From the NCBI GenBank assembly GCA_022783305.1, contig JALEWQ010000022.1, positions 40,035 to 104,034 on the forward strand: a stretch of DNA of 64,000 bases. Reading direction: 5' to 3'. This document shows, one piece after another, positions 38,870-46,938 of this stretch (the stretch's first letter is position 1; every line of letters begins with the position of its first letter). The stretch comes from Trueperella sp. Lineage in GTDB: Bacteria; Actinomycetota; Actinomycetes; Actinomycetales; Actinomycetaceae. The translations under genes were made by a program, and so were the position numbers. The notes below the pieces were generated by a model that was given only the letters and a program-made list of their open reading frames with translations, was not told the DNA's origin and did not search any database.

Positions 38870-39532
38870 ATGAGAATCTCCCCATCTATCCTCAATTGTG
38901 ACTTTTCGGACCTGCGCGGCGAACTGAGCAAGATCCGTAACGCCGACTGGGCACACGTGGACATCATGGACAACCACTTCGTGCCCAACCTGACGATGGG
39001 CGTGCCGATCGTGGAGTCGATCGTCGGGGTCTCCCAGATTCCGGTCGACACGCACTTGATGATCGAGGACCCGGACCGCTGGGCGCCCGCCTACGCCGAA
39101 GCCGGCGCGAAGTCGGTCACCTTCCACGCGGAGGCCGCGGCCGCGCCGCTACGTCTCGCGCGCGAGCTGCGAGCGATGGGTGTGCGCGCGGGGCTGGGCC
39201 TCAAGCCCGCTACCCCCATCGAGCCCTACCTCGACATCCTCGACGAGTTCGACATGATCCTCATCATGACTGTCGAGCCCGGTTTCGGCGGCCAGTCCTT
39301 CATCGAGTCGATGATGGCGAAGGTGGCCCGCACCCGCGACGCCGTGAACAAGTCGGGCCTCGATGTGTGGATTCAGGTGGACGGCGGTATTTCGCGGGAG
39401 ACGATCGAGATCGCGGCCGACGCCGGGGCCGACACGTTCGTTGCCGGATCGGCGGTCTACAAGTCGGAGGACGCCTACGCCGAGGTCGAGGCGCTACGCG
39501 AGCTGGCGAGCCGACACACACATTCTCGCTAA
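38870..39532 (+). CDS. rpe: Ribulose-phosphate 3-epimerase
   Basis: 220 residues, TIM barrel. It begins [10 protein letters not shown] and has the metal-binding [20 protein letters not shown] and VDGGI motifs. It interconverts ribulose-5-P and xylulose-5-P. In most actinobacteria the riboflavin genes ribD-ribE-ribAB-ribH follow; here a riboswitch and transporter genes follow. Confidence 0.97.
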   Translation: MRISPSILNCDFSDLRGELSKIRNADWAHVDIMDNHFVPNLTMGVPIVESIVGVSQIPVDTHLMIEDPDRWAPAYAEAGAKSVTFHAEAAAAPLRLARELRAMGVRAGLGLKPATPIEPYLDILDEFDMILIMTVEPGFGGQSFIESMMAKVARTRDAVNKSGLDVWIQVDGGISRETIEIAADAGADTFVAGSAVYKSEDAYAEVEALRELASRHTHSR

Positions 39533-39558
39533 AGGTGCCTATACTGGGCACGTGCACA

Positions 39559-39675
39559 TGCTCCGGGGTCAGTGAAAGTCTGAACCGGCGGTGAAAGTCC
39601 GCGACCCGGCCCACTTGGGCCGGTTGATGGGGTGAAATTCCCCGACCGACGGTTAAAGTCCGGATGGGAGGAGCA
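39559..39675 (+). promoter_or_regulatory. FMN riboswitch (RFN element)
   Basis: A complete RFN aptamer: P1 closes with TGCTCC (39559-39564) and GGAGCA (39670-39675); the core strings GGGGTCAGTGAAAGTC, GAACCGGCGGTGAAAGTCC, GGGGTGAAATTCCCC, GACCGACGGTTAAAGTCC and GGATGGGAG are all present in order. TATACT (39540-39545) is a likely -10. FMN binding would switch off the downstream transporter genes. Confidence 0.97.
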
Positions 39676-39695
39676 ATGAGGTGGCGTATGCCGCC

Positions 39696-39741
39696 CGCAC
39701 GCTTGACGCGTGCGTCCTTCCCGGTGCGTGCATGGGAAGGG
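39696..39741 (+). promoter_or_regulatory. Riboswitch expression platform sequestering the ribosome binding site
   Basis: CCTTCCC (39716-39722) pairs with GGGAAGG (39734-39740), which contains the Shine-Dalgarno sequence of the permease gene (ATG 39746). Just upstream CGCACGC-ttgac-GCGTGCG (39696-39714) forms another stem, and its GCACGC arm could alternatively pair with GTGCGTGC at 39724-39731. This suggests translational control. There is no T-tract for a terminator. Confidence 0.6.
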
Positions 39742-39745
39742 ACGA

Positions 39746-40516
39746 ATGAAGCGGATGACATGGGCGGCACCGATCACGGTCGGCGTCGTTGCGATGATTG
39801 CCTGGATTGCGCTGACCGAGACGGGCGTGGTGGCGGAGTGGATTCTGCCCAGCCCCCGTCAGGTTGGCCAGCGGCTTTTCGCCGGGCTCGGCAAAGGCTA
39901 CCTGGTCGACGGCACGCTCCAGACGCTGTACGAGGCGCTCCTGGGGTGCTTCTTCGCGGCGCTCATCGGCATTCCGCTCGGCTTCGCTATCGCCCATTGG
40001 CGGGCGCTGGCGGCATCGGTTCAACCCTATCTGGCGGCGTCCCAGGCCATCCCTGCGGTCGCCATCGCACCCATGCTCGTGATCTGGGTAGGCTACGGAA
40101 CGACCCCCATCGTCGTGCTGTGTACGATCATGGTCGTGTTCCCCATCGTCATCAATACGACGGTGGGAGCCAAAAGCATCGACCCGGACATCATCGGGGC
40201 CGCCCGCCTCGACGGTGCCGGGTCACTTCGCCTGGTGGGGATGATTGAGCTTCCCCTGGCGGCGCCGAACATCCTGGCTGGCCTGCGCAACGGCTTCACC
40301 CTGTCGATCACGGGTGCGGTAGTTGGGGAGATGGTCATCGGCGGCCGTGACGGGCTGGGCATCGTCCTCGTCGGGGCGCAGGCGCTCAATGACATCTCGG
40401 GCATGTTCGCCGCGATCGTCATCTTGGCAGTGTGCGCGATCCTGATCTACGTTCTCTTGCTCATCGCAGAATCCAGGGCCGTCCTGGCCGTGGAAGGAAG
40501 AAAAGGTAGAAAATGA
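39746..40516 (+). CDS. ABC transporter permease, predicted riboflavin uptake (RibX-like)
   Basis: 256 residues from ATG 39746 with GGAAGGGA upstream. About six TM helices and an EAA-like cytoplasmic loop (GAARLDGAGSLRLVGMIELPLAAPNI) place it among SsuC/ThiX-type permeases of the nitrate/taurine/thiamine-precursor class. Placement under an FMN riboswitch points to riboflavin, as for the RibX permease of the RibXY system. No ATP-binding subunit is encoded nearby; it must be supplied from elsewhere. Confidence 0.85.
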   Translation: MKRMTWAAPITVGVVAMIAWIALTETGVVAEWILPSPRQVGQRLFAGLGKGYLVDGTLQTLYEALLGCFFAALIGIPLGFAIAHWRALAASVQPYLAASQAIPAVAIAPMLVIWVGYGTTPIVVLCTIMVVFPIVINTTVGAKSIDPDIIGAARLDGAGSLRLVGMIELPLAAPNILAGLRNGFTLSITGAVVGEMVIGGRDGLGIVLVGAQALNDISGMFAAIVILAVCAILIYVLLLIAESRAVLAVEGRKGRK

Positions 40517-41526
40517 AAAAGCTACTGGCGCTGCTGGCGCTGCTGGCGTTGACGTCCTGCTCGGGCGGGCCGGACACCGCCCCGACCTCCCCGTCGGTTG
40601 AGAGCCCCGCCGCGCACTCCGATGACGCCGCCGCCGCCCTCACGATCGGCCTGACCTACATCCCAGACGTTCAGTTCGCCCCGGTCTACGTGGCGCTCGA
40701 GAAGGGCTACTTCGCCGACGAGGGCCTGGAGGTAACCATCCGCCACCACGGCGCGCAAGAGTCCCTCCTCGGTGCGCTGCAGTCTGGCGAGGAGGACGTC
40801 GTCTTCGCCGGCGGGGACGAGATGATGCAGGCGCGAAGCACCGGGGTCGACGTCGTGAACTGGGCGACGATGTACCAGCGCTACCCGGTGGTTCTCATCG
40901 CGAAGGCTGATTCGGGGATCACCTCACCCGCGGATCTCGTGGGCAAGACGGTGGGTCTGCCCGGCCCATACGGCGAGAACTATTTCGGTCTGCTCGCCAT
41001 GCAGAAGGCTTACGGGTTGGAGGATATGCAGGTCGACTACATCGGCTACACCCAGTCGGCGGCGCTGAGCTCGGGTCAGGTGGACGCCATCATCGGATTC
41101 ACCAATAACGACGCCGTCTCCATGCGTCACGCTGGAATCGACGTGGTCGAGATGCCGTTGGTCGAGGGCAACCTTCCGCTTGTCGGCGTCGGGCTGGGAT
41201 CGATTAACGTCGAGCCGGAGACGATGTCGAAGGTGCTTTCCGCGATGGAGAAGGCGACCGCCGACGCCTCCGCGGATCTTGATGGCACGCTGGACATTGT
41301 GGAGAGCTATGTGCCAACGCTCGCCGAACCCGACCAACGCGAGCTCGCCGGCGAGGTGCTCAAGGCTACCCTGAAGCTGTACACCGGCGGAGAGTCGTTC
41401 GGCGCGCAGGACGAACGGGCCTGGGAGGCCATGTCGGGCTTCCTTAAGGAGACCGGCGTGCTTGAAAAGCCCGTGTCCGCTACCGACGCCTACACGCTCG
41501 ACGTTCTTAAAGCACGGACTAAGTGA
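40513..41526 (+). CDS. ABC transporter substrate-binding lipoprotein, predicted riboflavin-binding (RibY-like)
   Basis: 337 residues, overlapping the permease gene by 4 bp. The signal peptide ends with lipobox LTSC (Cys about residue 16), then a Ser/Pro/Ala-rich linker to about 40 and an NMT1/THI5-like binding fold ([26 protein letters not shown]). The family binds thiamine precursors or riboflavin; the FMN riboswitch favours riboflavin. It would be anchored outside the membrane and deliver the vitamin to the permease. Confidence 0.87.
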   Translation: MKKLLALLALLALTSCSGGPDTAPTSPSVESPAAHSDDAAAALTIGLTYIPDVQFAPVYVALEKGYFADEGLEVTIRHHGAQESLLGALQSGEEDVVFAGGDEMMQARSTGVDVVNWATMYQRYPVVLIAKADSGITSPADLVGKTVGLPGPYGENYFGLLAMQKAYGLEDMQVDYIGYTQSAALSSGQVDAIIGFTNNDAVSMRHAGIDVVEMPLVEGNLPLVGVGLGSINVEPETMSKVLSAMEKATADASADLDGTLDIVESYVPTLAEPDQRELAGEVLKATLKLYTGGESFGAQDERAWEAMSGFLKETGVLEKPVSATDAYTLDVLKARTK

Positions 41527-41546
41527 GGCCAGTGCCCGGGCAGGGC

Positions 41547-41552
41547 TACAAT
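41547..41552 (+). promoter_or_regulatory. -10 element of hisE, leaderless configuration
   Basis: TACAAT (5 of 6) ends 6 nt before the GTG start of hisE. No convincing -35 or ribosome binding site is seen. Confidence 0.5.
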
Positions 41553-41558
41553 GAAAGC

Positions 41559-41822
41559 GTGAAAACGTTTGAAGAGCTGTTTGCGGAACTGTCGACGAAG
41601 GCCATTGAGCGCCCCGAAGGTTCGGGGTCGGTCAAGGAGCTAGATGCTGGGATTCATTTCATCGGCAAGAAGATCGTGGAGGAGGCTGGCGAGGTTTGGA
41701 TTGCCGCCGAGTACCAGTCTGACGAGGAGCTGGCCGAGGAGGCATCCCAGTTGCTCTACCATCTTCAGCTCATGCTCATCGCCCGCGGCCTGACCTTGGC
41801 CGACGTTTACCGGTACCTCTAG
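41559..41822 (+). CDS. hisE: Phosphoribosyl-ATP pyrophosphatase
   Basis: 87 residues from GTG 41559, giving [11 protein letters not shown] as the family start. MazG-like all-alpha fold with [13 protein letters not shown] and [14 protein letters not shown] acidic metal ligands. It removes pyrophosphate from PR-ATP, step 2 of histidine synthesis. Paired with hisG as in most actinobacteria; the other his genes are elsewhere. Confidence 0.95.
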   Translation: MKTFEELFAELSTKAIERPEGSGSVKELDAGIHFIGKKIVEEAGEVWIAAEYQSDEELAEEASQLLYHLQLMLIARGLTLADVYRYL

Positions 41823-41829
41823 GAGAGTC

Positions 41830-42675
41830 ATGCTTCGCATCGCCGTGCCCAATAAGGGCTCCCTGTCCGATCCCGCCTCGCGCATGCTCGCTGAGGCCGG
41901 CTACCGTCAGCGTCGCGAGTCGCGCGAGCTTGTGCTCGTTGATGAGGACAACGATGTTGAGTTCTTCTACATCCGCCCTCGCGACGTGGCGGTCTATGTC
42001 GGCGCCGGCACGGTCGACGTCGGCATCACCGGCCGTGACCTTCTGGTCGACTCGCAGGCGGGCGCTGTCGAGCACCGCGGTTTGGGCTTCGCCCGCGCAA
42101 CATTCCGATTCGCCGCCCCCGGCGGGGAGACGATGACGATCGCCGACCTGGACGGAAAGCGCATCGCCACCTCCTACGACTCGCTGGTCAGCAGCTACCT
42201 GGCCGAGCGCGGAATCCAGGCGACTGTGGTCCACCTGGACGGCGCGGTGGAGAGCTCGGTGCGGCTCGGGGTCGCGGACGCGATCGCCGACGTCGTTGAG
42301 ACGGGTTCGACGTTGCGGGCGGCGGGCATGGCCGTGTTCGGCGAGCCATTGCTGCGCTCGGAGGCGATCCTCATCCGCCGCGCGGATCAGGAAGTCGGCC
42401 ACGACTTACGCATTCTCGACGGCCGCCTCGAGGGCGTCATCATGGCGCGCAACTACGTGCTCATGGACTATGACATCCAGCGTGATCGCTTGGAGCAGGC
42501 CGTCACGCTCACCCCCGGTTACCAGTCGCCTACGGTCTCGCCACTCCACGACGAGGACTGGGTGGCCGTGCGGGCGATGGTGGAGCGCAAGAAGATGAAC
42601 GCCGTCATGGACGATCTTCACGACGTCGGGGCGCGTGGCATCCTCGTCACCCCGATCCTGACTTCGCGCATCTAG
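41830..42675 (+). CDS. hisG: ATP phosphoribosyltransferase (long form)
   Basis: 281 residues. Catalytic domains I and II (begin [19 protein letters not shown] site near [13 protein letters not shown]) and a C-terminal ferredoxin-like regulatory domain (about 205-281) mark the long, histidine-inhibited form. It catalyses the first step of histidine synthesis. It lies 7 nt after hisE with AGGAG before the ATG. Confidence 0.96.
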   Translation: MLRIAVPNKGSLSDPASRMLAEAGYRQRRESRELVLVDEDNDVEFFYIRPRDVAVYVGAGTVDVGITGRDLLVDSQAGAVEHRGLGFARATFRFAAPGGETMTIADLDGKRIATSYDSLVSSYLAERGIQATVVHLDGAVESSVRLGVADAIADVVETGSTLRAAGMAVFGEPLLRSEAILIRRADQEVGHDLRILDGRLEGVIMARNYVLMDYDIQRDRLEQAVTLTPGYQSPTVSPLHDEDWVAVRAMVERKKMNAVMDDLHDVGARGILVTPILTSRI

Positions 42676-42676
42676 A

Positions 42677-42708
42677 GGCGGCTATCGGCGCCGCCCGACG
42701 CGCGTCGG
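42677..42708. terminator. Hairpins between convergent hisG and DUF3866 genes
   Basis: GGCGGC/GCCGCC (42677-42682 and 42690-42695) and the perfect palindrome CCGACGCGCGTCGG (42695-42708) fill the 35-bp gap. A bidirectional terminator is plausible, although T-tracts are lacking. Confidence 0.5.
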
Positions 42709-42710
42709 AC

Positions 42711-43808
42711 CTACTTCCCGGCAGCTGAGCTACCGGGAAGTATCTTTCCTGCGTATTCGCCGGCGGCCGCGGCGGCGAGGAAGGCCAGCGGATCCTCCTC
42801 GTAGCTACGCCCCATCGTGCGTAGCGGAGCGGGGGGATGGCGCAGGACGCTGTCGAGATGCTGCGCCGGATAGGGCACCAGCTCGAGGTGATCCCGCTTG
42901 AGCTGACGCACCTGCTCGGCAAGGCGCGAGGCGACGTCGTCGGGTAGGGGCAGCTGCGGTACCACGACGGCGCAGGGCACGTGGACCACGCGGGTGAGGA
43001 CCGTCAAGGAATGGTGGGAGATGCCGACGTGGCGGCTACGCGGGTCTGCCTGTGAGGCACGCAGGGCGGCGATGGGGCGCCCGCCGAGCACGTGCGCGGC
43101 GTTGAGGGCCTCGCCGAGGGATGTGCCGGAGAATCCCCAGCGGGTGTCGGTGCCGAGGTTCCCCGGCCCCTGGGTGACGACCGCGATATCGGCCTGCCAC
43201 ACGAGGCGCGCGGCGAGGAGCGCCGTGTGGACGTTAACGGCCTCGAGCTCGCCACCGTAGGCCTGACCGGCAGAGATCGTGCCGAGGATGTGGTCGCCCT
43301 CGCGCAGTGCGTGAGCAGTCTGGGAGAACCACGCGGGAAGCGCTCCGCCGTCGGTCATGACGTAGGCGATGCGTGCCCCCGGGCGCACGGCGTGGATCCC
43401 GGCAACGATGGCGGGAAGGGCGGAGTGGAGGTCGGCGGCGATCACGGGCATCCCGGCTATCGAGTCGGCGTCGCGCAAGAGGGCGTGATAGGGCGATTCC
43501 TGTTCGTCGACCCCCATCACCATGTACTGCAGTGGCGTGTAGCGTGCCTTGACGACATGGCCGGGCCCGGGGGTGTAGGCGGGCAGCCGTCCGGGAATGG
43601 CGACGATCATGACGAAGCCGCCCGTGCCAAGACCGCGGTCGTGGGTGGCGGTGGTGACGAGCACCGATTCGCCCACCCGCGGTTCACCCACCTGCGGAAT
43701 GTAGGCCAAGGCCCGAACGAGCTGGCCGCCGGGGAGCTCGGCGTCAAACTCCGCCGCCTCGCCCCAGGTTTTGTGCTTTGCCACGATTGTCGCATGCTGC
43801 CAGTTCAT
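42711..43808 (-). CDS. DUF3866 family protein
   Basis: 365 residues from the ATG at 43808 (the frame stays open further upstream but reads over the divergent pafB gene). It matches the actinobacterial DUF3866 type: an N-terminal beta-rich part (GEAAEFDAEL, GESVLVTTATHDRGLGTGGF) and a central nucleotide-fold-like part (YVMTDGGALPAW, VVTQGPGNLGTDTRWGFSGT). The function is unknown. Divergent from pafB with only 32 bp between them. Confidence 0.75.
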   Translation of the reverse strand: MNWQHATIVAKHKTWGEAAEFDAELPGGQLVRALAYIPQVGEPRVGESVLVTTATHDRGLGTGGFVMIVAIPGRLPAYTPGPGHVVKARYTPLQYMVMGVDEQESPYHALLRDADSIAGMPVIAADLHSALPAIVAGIHAVRPGARIAYVMTDGGALPAWFSQTAHALREGDHILGTISAGQAYGGELEAVNVHTALLAARLVWQADIAVVTQGPGNLGTDTRWGFSGTSLGEALNAAHVLGGRPIAALRASQADPRSRHVGISHHSLTVLTRVVHVPCAVVVPQLPLPDDVASRLAEQVRQLKRDHLELVPYPAQHLDSVLRHPPAPLRTMGRSYEEDPLAFLAAAAAGEYAGKILPGSSAAGK

Positions 43809-43840
43809 GCCTGCCACTCTAGTCGAGTAACCTAGTGGGT

Positions 43841-44749
43841 ATGAAGAATGTGCGCACGGTGAGTGAACGGCGTTTTTCGCTGCTCGTTGCCCTGCGCCGG
43901 GGGCATCTGACGGCGCGCCAGATGCTCGACATGCCCGCCTACCGCGAGCTCGACCCGGCCAACGCCCAGCGCTACCTGGAGCGAGATATCCAGGTGTTGC
44001 GCGAATCGGGCTACCGGATCGATATCGATGCCGAGAACCGCTACATCTTGGCGGATCAGAACATCCTTGTGGACGGCACGGACGTGGAGATGAGCATCCT
44101 GCGCTCGCTCCTGGGCTCGAAGGCGACCTCACATGCGCTGGCTTTTGCGCAGTCCGCCGTGACCAAGCTTCTCTCCTCAGGGGAGGCGAGGGCCGGGGAG
44201 TCCCGGCTCGCCGCCCGCCTTCCGCGCGGTGACGCCGCGCTCGCCATCGCCCCGGCGATTCAACGCGCGTGCCGCATCGCCTTTGACTACCGTTCGACGT
44301 CGAGTCGGGCCGCCTCCCGCCGCGTCGTCGAGCCGATGCGGCTCGAGGTTCACCTCGACGCGTTCTACCTGCGCGGCTACCAGGTCAGTAGTGATTCGGG
44401 TAGCGGTGTCGGGATGCGTCTGTTCAAGGTCGACCGGATCGTCGGCAAGGTCGAGCTACTTGACGAACCGATCACACACGAGGCCCCGGCGAGCTTCCCC
44501 ACGACGTTCACGCCGGTCGACGCCGTCGTGCGCACCTCGCGTGAGCTTCCGCTCGCCTCCCGGGCGAGCGAGGTGCGACAGGCCGACGGGGGCTACGAGC
44601 TCATTCTCACCGCGGTGGATCGCGCCGAACTCTATGAGGACCTCTTCTTCTACGGCCTAGACGCCCGCCTTGTAGGTCCACCCGAGCTCGTGGCCGATTT
44701 CGAGGCGAGGGTGGCTCACCTCGCTAGCCTCGGAGGTGAGCATGACTGA
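43841..44749 (+). CDS. pafB: PafB-like WYL-domain transcriptional regulator
   Basis: 302 residues from ATG 43841. N-terminal winged HTH (RRFSLLVALRRGHLTARQML) followed by a WYL domain and WCX extension. The WYL signature reads FYL (DAFYLRGY). PafBC is the heterodimeric activator of the LexA/RecA-independent DNA damage response in actinobacteria. TAACCT lies 7 nt before the ATG. pafA and the Pup-proteasome genes, usual neighbours, are not in the window. Confidence 0.9.
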   Translation: MKNVRTVSERRFSLLVALRRGHLTARQMLDMPAYRELDPANAQRYLERDIQVLRESGYRIDIDAENRYILADQNILVDGTDVEMSILRSLLGSKATSHALAFAQSAVTKLLSSGEARAGESRLAARLPRGDAALAIAPAIQRACRIAFDYRSTSSRAASRRVVEPMRLEVHLDAFYLRGYQVSSDSGSGVGMRLFKVDRIVGKVELLDEPITHEAPASFPTTFTPVDAVVRTSRELPLASRASEVRQADGGYELILTAVDRAELYEDLFFYGLDARLVGPPELVADFEARVAHLASLGGEHD

Positions 44750-45677
44750 CCTGTCCCTCGCGCGCAAGATCGCTATCCTGACCTACCTCGGGCGTGGCGC
44801 GCCGTCGTTGCGCGACCTCGCCGAGCACTTCCGCACCACACCTGCTCGGATGCGCCGCGAGCTCACCGAGCTCTTCCTCTTCGAGATCTGGGAGGGTGGC
44901 TACTACGAGGCCCCCGTCGACGTCGAGATTCCACAGGACGACGACGGCGAGGTTCGGCTGAACGACGATTCGACGGGTATGGCCCCGTCGCTCTCGCTGG
45001 CCGAGGTGCTCACGCTCCTGGCCCTTATCGACGACCTGCTTTCCGCCGTCGACGCCGGCACCCGCCTGCACCTCCTGCGCCTGCGTGAACGTATCGCCGC
45101 GGCGATGGAGGGGCGCGGCTACGGTTCGGCGCTGTGGCCGGCACCGGCGGTCAACGCCCGCGAAATCACCGATACTCTGGCGCTCGCCATGAAGAAGGAC
45201 AGGCTCGTGGAGCTCGCCTATCTCAAGGCGGGTCCGGATCTGCACGTCGTCGAGGATTCGGCGACCGTCCTCCCGGCGATGATCGCCACCGGTTCACGTC
45301 CGCGTTTGGTGGCCGGTAAGGATGGCCGCCTGCGCACCTACCGGCTCGACCGCATCGTCTCCGTCCAGGTCTTGGAAGCGGGCTTTGCTAAGAAGGCGCG
45401 CGATGAGATCGTGGAGGCGTTCGAGAGCGATGGCGGCTTTTTGGGGGAGCAGGTGACGATTCGGTGCACGGCGGAGGGCCGCTGGGTCACGGAAACCCTG
45501 CCCGTGGATTCCTTCCGCGACCTCGGCGACAGGCTGGAGATCGTGCTGACGGTGAGTTCACTGGCGTGGCTACGCACGTTGCTGGTACGCATGGGAGAAT
45601 CGGTGCTCGACGTCGAGCCGGAGCACGTCGCGCGGCAGATCGCCACGCAGGCCCGCCGATATCTGAAGGAGGACTGA
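44742..45677 (+). CDS. pafC: PafC-like WYL-domain transcriptional regulator
   Basis: 311 residues from ATG 44742, which has GGAGG 5 nt upstream; the GTG at 44736 overlaps that site. HTH N-terminus (ARKIAILTYLGRGAPSLRDLAEHF), acidic linker, then a divergent WYL domain in which the W-Y-L triad is not kept (RPRLVAGKDGRLRTYRLDRI). It overlaps pafB and should form the PafBC complex with it. Confidence 0.9.
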   Translation: MTDLSLARKIAILTYLGRGAPSLRDLAEHFRTTPARMRRELTELFLFEIWEGGYYEAPVDVEIPQDDDGEVRLNDDSTGMAPSLSLAEVLTLLALIDDLLSAVDAGTRLHLLRLRERIAAAMEGRGYGSALWPAPAVNAREITDTLALAMKKDRLVELAYLKAGPDLHVVEDSATVLPAMIATGSRPRLVAGKDGRLRTYRLDRIVSVQVLEAGFAKKARDEIVEAFESDGGFLGEQVTIRCTAEGRWVTETLPVDSFRDLGDRLEIVLTVSSLAWLRTLLVRMGESVLDVEPEHVARQIATQARRYLKED

Positions 45678-46042
45678 TGTGGTTCTGGATCCTACTGATC
45701 GGTTTGGTAGTCCTCGGGCTCTACCTCGCCTCGAACCTTAGGGATCTGTGGCACGCGGCGAAGAGGCTCGGCGCCCAGTTCGGCGAGCTGTCGCGGGTGG
45801 CCGACGCCCTGTCCGTGCCCGAACGTGAGCGCCCGCCACTGGCAGACCTCTACTCCGACCCGGAGCGCGTGCGGGAGGCCCGCGAGCAACGACGCCGGAT
45901 TCGGATCGAGCGCGGGCAACGACGCCGCCGTAGCCTTGCCGGTGCACGCGAGCGCTGGGCCAGGCTAGACGATTCCGCCTTCGACTCGATCGGCCCGCAG
46001 GCCCGAGAGCGCGCCCGGCTGCGCGTCCAGGAGCGTACATGA
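45677..46042 (+). CDS. Small single-pass membrane protein at the tatA position
   Basis: 121 residues; ATG overlaps the pafC stop (TGATG). One N-terminal TM helix (about 2-19) leads straight into an amphipathic segment (RDLWHAAKRLGAQFGELSRV), then a long Arg-rich charged tail. In many actinobacteria tatA and tatC follow pafC. The TM-plus-amphipathic-helix layout resembles TatA, but the Phe-Gly hinge is missing and the TM is preceded by WFW. Not identified; a diverged TatA-like protein is possible. Confidence 0.55.
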   Translation: MWFWILLIGLVVLGLYLASNLRDLWHAAKRLGAQFGELSRVADALSVPERERPPLADLYSDPERVREAREQRRRIRIERGQRRRRSLAGARERWARLDDSAFDSIGPQARERARLRVQERT

Positions 46043-46938
46043 GAGTTGCGCTTGCGCTGAATCCCACTTCGGGTAAGGGGCGCTCGGATGGCTACCGGGC
46101 GGTCTTGCGCGAGGTGCTGGGCAAGTATCCCGTGGACATGATGTGGTTGCCCACCGGTTCGCGTGAGGAAACCTTCCTCGCGATGCGTGAGGCGAGCGCC
46201 GAGGCGGATGCGTTGATCATCGTGGGAGGTGACGGCTTCATCCACAACGCAGTCAATGCGGTGGGGGATTCGGGTGTGCCCGTCGGGATCGTGGCGGCCG
46301 GTTCGGGTAACGACATCGCCCGCGAGTTTGGCCTGCCCATCCACTGCGTCCACGACTCGGTTCACCAGATCGCGGCCTGCCTGATGACCGGCCGGCACCG
46401 CGACGTTGACGTCATGGAGATTAGTTGGGAGGGCGGTAGCGAGCGTGCGCTGGCCATCGTTTCTGTCGGCATTGACGCGGACGTGAACTTGCGCACGAAC
46501 CGCATGTCCTGGCCTAAGGGCAACACGCGCTACCTGCGTGCGCTACCCGGCGCAATCGGAGGCTATCAGCCCTTCGGCGCGCGGGTGACGATGGACGGGC
46601 ATACCGCCGAGGGCAACATGACGCTCCTGTCGGTTGCGAACACACGCTACTTCGGGGGAGGGTTTTGTATCTCTCCCGGTGCGCTTCCCGACGACGGCCT
46701 GCTCGACGTCGTCCTCACGCGCGGCCTGCGCATGCCCGAGATCGTCGGCCTGCTCGGGCGCCTCATCGTCTACCGCCACCTTGCTGACCCGCGCGTTCAC
46801 CTATACCGCACCAATGAGATTCGCATCGAGCAGGGGCCAGGCGCCACGCTTCCGGTACTCATGGCCGACGGCGAGGAGATCTGCCGCGCGCCCGCCACCG
46901 TCCGGATACTGCCGAAAGCGCTGAGGCTGGCCATATGA
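46039..46938 (+). CDS. Diacylglycerol kinase-family lipid kinase
   Basis: 299 residues; ATG overlaps the upstream TGA. DAGK catalytic domain with NPTSGKGR, the nucleotide loop GGDGF (normally GGDGT) and AAGSGNDIAR, then a C-terminal sandwich domain with GGGFCISPGALPDDGLLDVV. It probably phosphorylates a lipid or sphingoid/undecaprenol-type substrate. The Phe in GGDGF is unusual. It overlaps helY by 4 bp. Confidence 0.88.
   Translation: MRVALALNPTSGKGRSDGYRAVLREVLGKYPVDMMWLPTGSREETFLAMREASAEADALIIVGGDGFIHNAVNAVGDSGVPVGIVAAGSGNDIAREFGLPIHCVHDSVHQIAACLMTGRHRDVDVMEISWEGGSERALAIVSVGIDADVNLRTNRMSWPKGNTRYLRALPGAIGGYQPFGARVTMDGHTAEGNMTLLSVANTRYFGGGFCISPGALPDDGLLDVVLTRGLRMPEIVGLLGRLIVYRHLADPRVHLYRTNEIRIEQGPGATLPVLMADGEEICRAPATVRILPKALRLAI

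Noticed and set aside
43809..44132. N-terminal extension of the DUF3866 gene
   Set aside because: The frame stays open 108 codons upstream of the ATG at 43808 but that stretch lies over pafB and is Pro/Arg/Ser-rich without family similarity.
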